Shown: piece after piece, positions 43,319 through 47,897 of the stretch
Layout of the letters: the number at the start of each line of letters is the position of its first letter
Position numbering within the stretch: position 1 is the stretch's first letter
Source: Cardiobacteriaceae bacterium
GTDB lineage: Bacteria; Pseudomonadota; Gammaproteobacteria; Cardiobacteriales; Cardiobacteriaceae
DNA: 47,897 nt
NCBI GenBank assembly: GCA_017934275.1
Contig: JAGBJT010000050.1
Location: 1-47,897 of the forward strand
Direction of reading: 5' to 3'
Position numbers and translations under genes: made by a program
Notes under the pieces: model-generated
The model's database searches: none
The model's input: only the letters and a program-made list of their open reading frames with translations
Told to the model about the DNA's origin: nothing

Positions 43319-43855
43319 ATGAAAGCGACCAAACTTAAATTATTTTTATCAATAGCTTTGGCGGCTACTTCATTTGTAGCAAATGCTCAAGACGCATCGA
43401 GCGATTTAGCGCAAGCGGCACAAGCGGCGGCGCAAGGTGATAAAGCGCAGGCAGCAAAACATTTACAAAACGCTGCGAATAAAGGCGATGCGGTTGCGCA
43501 ATTTAATCTCGGTGTGGCATATGCGAGCGGCGACGGTGTTACGGCAAATGAAAAAACCGCGATTGATTTATGGCAAAAATCTGCCGCGCAAGGTTATCCA
43601 GCCGCGCAATATGAACTTGCTATTTATTATTTAGACAAAAAACAAGCGTCAAAAGCAGCACCGCTTCTGAAAAGTTTGGCGGATAACGGTGATCCAGCAG
43701 CGCAATATAACTACGCGATGATGCTTGGAAAGGGCGACGGCGTGAAGAAAAATGATGCGCTTGCTTTGGAATATTTACAAAAATCCGCGGCGCAGGGTTT
43801 TCCGCCAGCATTGCAGGCAACGGGGCAAGAAGCAGCACCAGCGCAAGGTCAATAA
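43319..43855 (+). CDS. Periplasmic Sel1-like repeat protein
   Basis: 178 residues. Signal peptide SIALAATSFVANA, then four Sel1-like repeats (KGDAVAQFNLGVAYASGDGV, QGYPAAQYELAIYYLDK, NGDPAAQYNYAMMLGKGDGV, QGFPPALQA) and an Ala/Gln/Pro tail. No cysteines, unlike the Sel1 protein at 37766. It follows cpoB by 33 bases with RBS AAGGAG and may belong to the tol-pal transcript. Scaffold function is inferred. Confidence 0.88.
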   Translation: MKATKLKLFLSIALAATSFVANAQDASSDLAQAAQAAAQGDKAQAAKHLQNAANKGDAVAQFNLGVAYASGDGVTANEKTAIDLWQKSAAQGYPAAQYELAIYYLDKKQASKAAPLLKSLADNGDPAAQYNYAMMLGKGDGVKKNDALALEYLQKSAAQGFPPALQATGQEAAPAQGQ

Positions 43856-43869
43856 ATATTTGTTGTAAC

Positions 43870-43994
43870 CGTCGTTTTATAGTCGTTTCAGTTCAAAATA
43901 AGACAAGGCAGCGAGCTTAAAGACTGTATCAGAATACGGCGAGGAAGCTCCAGCAGTATTATTTTGAAATGGAACGAATATAGCGGCGGTTTTT
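43870..43994 (+). terminator. Terminator split by a miniature element
   Basis: ACCGTCG (about 43868-43874) and CGGCGGTTTTTTATTTTT (43984 onward) would form a normal terminator with loop TTTTAG if the element at 43878-43982 were absent. The element now fills the loop. Confidence 0.7.
43878..43982 (+). mobile_element. Correia-like miniature element, copy 7, in a terminator loop
   Basis: 105 bp. The left end is TATAGTCG; the right end is degenerate, CGAATATA. It lies between the two stem halves of the terminator after the Sel1 gene and ends 32 bases before rlmH. Confidence 0.88.
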
Positions 43995-44014
43995 TATTTT
44001 TGAACCGCTTACAA

Positions 44015-44488
44015 ATGCAAATAGATTTAATCACTATCGCGAGCAATGTTCCTGCTTGGGTTGATGCGGGATTTCAGGAATATTCCAAAAGACTGCGTGC
44101 AGGCGGAATTACGGTAAATTTAGAAGAAATTAGCTTGCAAAAACGCACAGATGTGCGCCAAATTGCGGCAGCGCGGAATAAGGAAAGTTCGCAAGTGCTG
44201 GCAATTGCCGCTAAAAGTTCTTACATTGTCGCACTTGATGAAAGAGGAAAGGAATATTCCAGCCGCGAACTGTCCGAAAAATTCTCTTTTTGGCAGGAAC
44301 GGACGAATAAACTCGCGGTGATTATCGGTGCGCCAGAAGGTTTAAGCGATGAAATTCGCGCTCGTGCCGATGAATTTTGGTCTTTGGGAAAATTAACTCT
44401 GCCGCATACTTTGGTGCGAGTGGTAGCCGTCGAAGCTTTATACCGCGCTTGGTCTATTACGCGTAATTTGCCATACCATCGCGATTAA
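44015..44488 (+). CDS. rlmH: 23S rRNA pseudouridine1915 N3-methyltransferase
   Basis: 157 residues from ATG 44015; the longer open frame begins in the miniature element and is not native. SPOUT-class methyltransferase: QIDLITIASNVPAWVD at the N-terminus, YIVALDERGKEYSS, the knot-forming VIIGAPEGLS and the C-terminal LPHTLVRVVAVEALYRAWSI and PYHRD. Acts on helix 69 of 23S rRNA. No strong RBS is visible. Confidence 0.95.
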   Translation: MQIDLITIASNVPAWVDAGFQEYSKRLRAGGITVNLEEISLQKRTDVRQIAAARNKESSQVLAIAAKSSYIVALDERGKEYSSRELSEKFSFWQERTNKLAVIIGAPEGLSDEIRARADEFWSLGKLTLPHTLVRVVAVEALYRAWSITRNLPYHRD

Positions 44489-44557
44489 AAAATATAACTA
44501 TCGCTACTATTTTTTACTACTGTTATTGTTATTTTTATTGAGTTACGGAGAATATCG

Positions 44558-45526
44558 ATGAAAAAAATTTTAGTTACAGGCGGAGCAGGTTTTATCGGCT
44601 CAAATCTGGCAAAACATTTTGCGAAAAATGCGGAAGTTTTGGTGATTGATATTTTTCGTTCAACCGAGACATTTGCTAACGGCAACTTAAAAAGTTTCGG
44701 GCATTTCAAAAATCTGCTCGGTTTTTCTGGCGAAATTTATTGCGGTGATATTTGCGATAAAGAGACGATTAAGAAAATCTGCGATTTTGACCCCGATGTA
44801 ATTTTTCACGAAGCAGCGATTTCCGATACTACGGTTGCCGAACAAAATGAGCTGTTGCAGGTTAATTTGAATTCCTTCGATGAACTTTTGAAAATCTCGC
44901 GGGAATTGCAAGCAAAATTGATTTATGCCTCATCGGGAGCGGTTTATGGTTCAGCTCCTGCGCCGCAAAAAGTTGGTAATGGGGAAAGTCCGCGCAATAT
45001 TTACGGTTTTAGTAAGCTGATGATGGATTACAAAGCACGACAATTTGACCGTAAAAATCATACAAAAACCATCGGGTTGCGCTATTTTAATGTTTATGGC
45101 GGTGGGGAATATTTCAAAAATAAAACCGCTTCGATGGTTTTAGGTTTCGGCTTGCAGATTTTGTCTGGCAAAGCACCGCGATTGTTCCACGGTTCGAATG
45201 AAATTTTCCGAGATTTTGTTTATATAAAAGATGTGATTGCGGCGAATGAAGCGGCGATGCTGGCACAAGATGTCGGCGGAGTTTTTAATGTCGGGACGGG
45301 CAAGGCGCGGAGTTTTCAGGATATTGCCGATATTTTGCAGAGGCTGTTGGAGACGAATTACGGTAATGATTACATCGAAAATCCCTTTGCCGCGCAGTAT
45401 CAATTTTTTACGCAGGCGGATATTGCCAGCACTGTCGAGGAGTTAGGATATAAACCGCAGTGGTCCTTGGAAGACGGTATCGAGGATTATTTACCTGAAA
45501 TTAAAGGGATTGCAGAAGGAAAATAA
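44558..45526 (+). CDS. hldD: ADP-L-glycero-D-manno-heptose 6-epimerase
   Basis: 322 residues. Short-chain dehydrogenase fold with NADP-binding TGGAGFIGSNLA at the N-terminus, the HEAAISDTT segment, catalytic Ser/Tyr/Lys as YASSGAVYG and YGFSKLMMD (Y-x3-K), and RYFNVYGGGEYFKNKTASMV typical of HldD/RfaD. It makes the heptose precursor for LPS inner core, consistent with lptG in the same window. RBS ACGGAG. Terminator at 45533. Confidence 0.94.
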   Translation: MKKILVTGGAGFIGSNLAKHFAKNAEVLVIDIFRSTETFANGNLKSFGHFKNLLGFSGEIYCGDICDKETIKKICDFDPDVIFHEAAISDTTVAEQNELLQVNLNSFDELLKISRELQAKLIYASSGAVYGSAPAPQKVGNGESPRNIYGFSKLMMDYKARQFDRKNHTKTIGLRYFNVYGGGEYFKNKTASMVLGFGLQILSGKAPRLFHGSNEIFRDFVYIKDVIAANEAAMLAQDVGGVFNVGTGKARSFQDIADILQRLLETNYGNDYIENPFAAQYQFFTQADIASTVEELGYKPQWSLEDGIEDYLPEIKGIAEGK

Positions 45527-45532
45527 ACAAAA

Positions 45533-45568
45533 AAGCGTGAAATGGTTTAACCGTCTCACGCTTTTTTT
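45533..45568. terminator. Bidirectional terminator after hldD
   Basis: AAGCGTGA/TCACGCTT stem with A-run before and T-run after; serves hldD and the converging minus-strand gene. Confidence 0.9.
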
Positions 45569-45584
45569 TACATCTTTATGGTTT

Positions 45585-46094
45585 TTATTCATCTAATATA
45601 ATAGTTGGAATTTTATATTCTACCCCGTCTTTGTTAAAAATAATACCTTTTTCATCAGTTAATTTGAATAATTCATCGACTAATTGTTGAAAAACAGCTC
45701 TTTTTTTAAGCCGTTTATGGAATAATTCTAATTGTTTTTTATCAGGTGTTTTTTCGCCATTTTTAACAGCGAGGAAATCACGGCAGCAAATGCTATCAAT
45801 GCACATATACTCTGTTTTTGAATAATCTGCTCGAAATAACAGCATAATAATTGACATCTTGAACAATAAAACTGGGTCGTATTGCAGTTTGATGCCAGCT
45901 AAATTCTCAATCAATGTCGGACGAAAAACTTCAAAATCAATCAAATCTCCTATGCTGCCAAGAGCTTTCATTTGCTGAATATATGCTTCATCTTCTTCCG
46001 TTGTCATAGGAAAATCGTCTGCTTTTCTGTTCATCATTTTCAGCAATGTGGAATACATTAGTTGATATGCTTCTATTTGTTTTTTTCTATCCAT
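45585..46094 (-). CDS. Small protein resembling the N-terminal part of an IS5-group transposase
   Basis: 169 residues. Residues about 50-150 follow the DUF772 layout of IS5/IS1031-type transposases: IDFEVFRPTLIENL, YDPVLLFKMSIIMLLFRADY, SKTEYMCIDSICCRDFLAV, GEKTPDKKQLELFHKRLKKR and a final LFKLTDEKGII. The catalytic DDE part is absent and the frame ends cleanly at IILDE. It may be a domesticated DNA-binding fragment or, given its place in a toxin locus, an immunity protein. No inverted repeats of an IS are visible around it. Confidence 0.45.
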   Translation of the reverse strand: MDRKKQIEAYQLMYSTLLKMMNRKADDFPMTTEEDEAYIQQMKALGSIGDLIDFEVFRPTLIENLAGIKLQYDPVLLFKMSIIMLLFRADYSKTEYMCIDSICCRDFLAVKNGEKTPDKKQLELFHKRLKKRAVFQQLVDELFKLTDEKGIIFNKDGVEYKIPTIILDE

Positions 46095-46236
46095 ATAAAA
46101 TAACCTTGAATTTGTGATAAATAATTAAAAAAGAGACTATATTGTAGCAAAGTTATTATGCTCGCTAGTATTTTTATAAACATATGTGTGAAATGATTTA
46201 CAATCTTGCATTAGAAAAAGTTATCTGTTGCAAAGA

Positions 46237-46271
46237 AAAAACGGCGGAAGAAATATTCCGCCGTTTTATTT
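46237..46271. terminator. Terminator of the 46273-46590 gene
   Basis: ACGGCGGAA/TTCCGCCGT stem with A-run and T-run on opposite sides, able to work in both directions. Confidence 0.9.
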
Positions 46272-46272
46272 A

Positions 46273-46590
46273 TCATTTATGGATAAATTCATAAAACTTA
46301 TCCATAACCGCCTTTATTAACAGTAATCGCCTACTATCCAACTCTTGATTTTGATGACATTCTGAAAATCCAGGATATTCAAAAGTGAAAGCTTTGACTA
46401 TTGCTTCATAAAGCGATTGTAGTTCTTCGTAATCTCTATGGGTATTCAAAAAATTCAGCCAATCTTCTGCATCCTGTTCTTGTCTTCTCAAAAGATAGGA
46501 GCGATCGACTTTGCGCATCTGTTTGACGGTTTCTAGGATTTCCGTAAGTAATACAGATAGTTCTTGTTGCTGCCCTATACTGATATCCAT
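46273..46590 (-). CDS. Putative immunity protein
   Basis: 105 residues, all-helical in appearance, mildly acidic, no signal peptide (DISIGQQQELSVLLTEILET ... KAVMDKFYEFIHK). Not recognised. It begins 3 bases after a short toxin-like remnant on the same strand and is followed by a strong terminator. Its placement within the toxin locus, ahead of an Imm8-like gene, suggests an immunity gene from an older toxin cassette. Confidence 0.5.
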   Translation of the reverse strand: MDISIGQQQELSVLLTEILETVKQMRKVDRSYLLRRQEQDAEDWLNFLNTHRDYEELQSLYEAIVKAFTFEYPGFSECHQNQELDSRRLLLIKAVMDKFYEFIHK

Positions 46591-46593
46591 AGA

Positions 46594-46729
46594 CTACTTC
46601 TTTTGCTTTTGTTGCCACGGTGTCGGTTGGGAACTTATCCAATCTTGTGGAACAGATTTTGCATCGATATATGTTTGATGCCACCATAAATATACACTCC
46701 AAATTAGCTTAAAAATTGACTGTAAAATA
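46594..46729 (-). pseudogene. Short toxin-tip remnant upstream of an immunity-like gene
   Basis: A minus-strand frame without a clear start: SIFKLIWSVYLWWHQTYIDA then KSVPQDWISSQPTPWQQKQK and stop at 46594-46596. Its end is coupled to the next gene as toxin tips usually are to immunity genes. It could instead be a real small membrane protein with one helix (LIWSVYLWW). Confidence 0.35.
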
Positions 46730-46810
46730 TTTTATTATTTGCTACGAAATCACTATATTGATGCTAAAAACAAAAGCGACACATAAGTGCCGCCTTTTTA
46801 TCAATGTAAG

Positions 46811-47170
46811 TTACATATTATGAAACTCCCAATCCATATATCTATCTAAATTTTGAAATGTTTCTTCTAGAGTTTTTGCACTACATTTTTTAATTGCCTC
46901 TTCAACTCTAAAAATTATTTCTTCAATGTCCCAATCTGGAATGATCAACAGAGATCTTCCCCAAGTAGGAGCATATTTACAAATATATTCTGGAGAACAT
47001 ACCTCAAATCTATATAGATGGTAAGAAGTGAGTTTAGAACCTATACCGACATTCACAGAAACGCACCATTCATTCCAAATTTGAAAATTACGGTGATCCA
47101 GTCTAGGGTCGTAATTTTCATCAACACTGTAAGGCGCAAAATCATAAAATACAACTTTCAAGTTATGCAT
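46811..47170 (-). CDS. Immunity protein, Imm8-like
   Basis: 119 residues. Pattern W-C-V-S-V-N-V-G-I-G ... Y-x-F-E-V-C-S-P-E-Y ... LLIIPDWDIEEII ... MDWEF agrees with the Imm8 family as I recall it. It starts 10 bases after the stop of the CdiA-type toxin end at 47181, the usual toxin-immunity order. Predicted cytosolic. The partner toxin is frameshifted, so the immunity gene may be maintained against kin toxins. Confidence 0.65.
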   Translation of the reverse strand: MHNLKVVFYDFAPYSVDENYDPRLDHRNFQIWNEWCVSVNVGIGSKLTSYHLYRFEVCSPEYICKYAPTWGRSLLIIPDWDIEEIIFRVEEAIKKCSAKTLEETFQNLDRYMDWEFHNM

Positions 47171-47180
47171 AATGATGCCC

Positions 47181-47897
47181 TTAATCAGTAATAATTAGAT
47201 GACCATTATTTATGAGTGGTTTTATTTCTTTAAACATTGGAGTTCCATCTGGATTGGTTTTTATGTTTCCCTGTTTATCAGTTCTAGGAACAGTCTGATA
47301 TTCATAAGTTTCGAAATTTGCTTGTATTCCAGTAGGGTTGTATTGCGATGGAGTATTTTCTTTTTCGGCTGGAAATCTATAACCTCGTGTACCATCAGCA
47401 CTTATTAGACCAGTTCCTTTTGAATTAAGCGTTGCACCATCTCCGACCCAAATTTGCCCTAATTGTTCAGCTTCTGCACGAGTTCCAGAACCTATGGAAA
47501 AGTTTGGATTTTCATTACCGCTACCTTGCACCGCTTTTGCCAATCTCGGATCTTGTGCGGCAATATGGCAATATTATCAAGATTTTGCTGTTTCAAATCT
47601 TCTTTTAGTTTTGGATAAGTCGCCGCATTTGCCGTTCCTTCGGAAGTGATTGGTTCAATTTTAGTGGAAGTTTTTCCAACATCTCCTGCAAAATTATCTG
47701 CACTCTTTACTATTTTTTCTGCGGTTTTTCCAGTTCTTGCGAGAGTTGCGAGTTCGCCCGCACCATTTAACACTGTTAATGTAGAAAAAGTTACCTCTGT
47801 TGTATATTTTGCTGTTGCAACCGATTCACCGAAACTATCATTAACTGCCGAAAATGTTTCGATATCATCAATTCTGGAGTTGTGATAGTTGAGTGCG
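47181..47897 (-). pseudogene. C-terminal part of a CdiA/hemagglutinin-type polymorphic toxin, frameshifted, runs off the window
   Basis: The minus-strand frame is open from the window edge (HNSRIDDIETFSAVNDSFGE), through a low-complexity linker, to KEDLKQQNLDNIA. There the 8-bp unit GGCAATAT (plus strand) is present twice at 47559-47574; with one copy the frame continues AAQDPRLAKAVQGSGNENPNF. The tip carries SIGSGTRAEAEQLGQIWVGD, LISADGTRGYRFP, YNPTGIQANFETY and ends NNGHLIITD, a known style of toxin end in two-partner secretion and RHS proteins. The rest of the protein lies beyond 47897. Confidence 0.75.

Noticed and set aside
1-47897. CRISPR array or rRNA operon
   Set aside because: No regularly spaced direct repeats and no rRNA-like sequence were seen on either strand.

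Overview
The window is a chromosomal piece of a low-GC gammaproteobacterium. The core genes (carA/carB, ATP-dependent pckA, pilY1, holA, lptG, coaBC, tolB-pal-cpoB, pgeF, rlmH, hldD, and a tRNA-Ile2 with CAU anticodon) are typical of that class. A type IV pilus host with this gene set would fit Cardiobacteriales or relatives, but the exact taxon is an inference that needs a database search.

Region 1 (1-12,313) is a defence island of foreign origin. It holds a type III restriction-modification pair (mod with a CGAA repeat tract that is out of frame here, and res), a HipA-like kinase, an HrgA/COG2958-like protein, a PrrC/RloC-like AAA ATPase broken by a frameshift and a stop, a cyclophilin-like gene broken by a miniature element, and an HpaII-like methyltransferase/endonuclease pair broken by several single-base frameshifts. 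The island is studded with the 12-mer AGGCAGCCTGAA and close variants, which are Neisseriaceae (Kingella/Simonsiella type) DNA uptake sequences. I saw none in the remaining 35 kb, so the block was probably imported from a Neisseriaceae donor.

Region 2 (12,500-26,130) is core: a hypothetical membrane-anchored protein, carB and carA (minus), a long regulatory intergenic region rich in GACA-N5-TGTC palindromes with a probable structured RNA, pckA, a decapitated toxin tip plus immunity gene enclosed by inverted miniature elements and a duplicated terminator, and pilY1 behind a T16 tract.

Region 3 (26,150-32,200) has a 1.3 kb inverted duplication. Each arm carries a secreted toxin-like gene and a putative immunity gene. 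The N-terminal bodies are nearly identical, while the C-terminal tips and immunity proteins have diverged. Between the arms lie holA, lptG, a RelB/YafQ-type toxin-antitoxin pair and an antitoxin gene that has lost its start codon.

Region 4 (32,240-45,570) is mostly core: coaBC, a membrane-anchored response regulator, a conserved protein of unknown function, a META lipoprotein, tRNA-Ile2, pgeF, a Cys-rich Sel1 protein, a second (intact) restriction-modification pair placed directly before tolB-pal-cpoB, a Sel1 protein, rlmH and hldD.

Region 5 (45,585-47,897) is the start of a polymorphic toxin locus read on the minus strand: a CdiA/hemagglutinin-type C-terminal end broken by an 8-bp duplication, its Imm8-like immunity gene, a second toxin remnant with an immunity-like gene, and a small protein resembling the N-terminal half of an IS5-group transposase.

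The most notable theme is a 105-107 bp miniature inverted-repeat element present in seven copies. Two copies interrupt readable genes, and removing the element plus one TA restores an intact reading frame exactly in both. Size, TA target and internal blocks strongly resemble the short Correia elements of Neisseria. The copies have cut a gene, given holA a new C-terminal tail, entered the tol-pal cluster, split a terminator and boxed in a toxin-immunity cassette.
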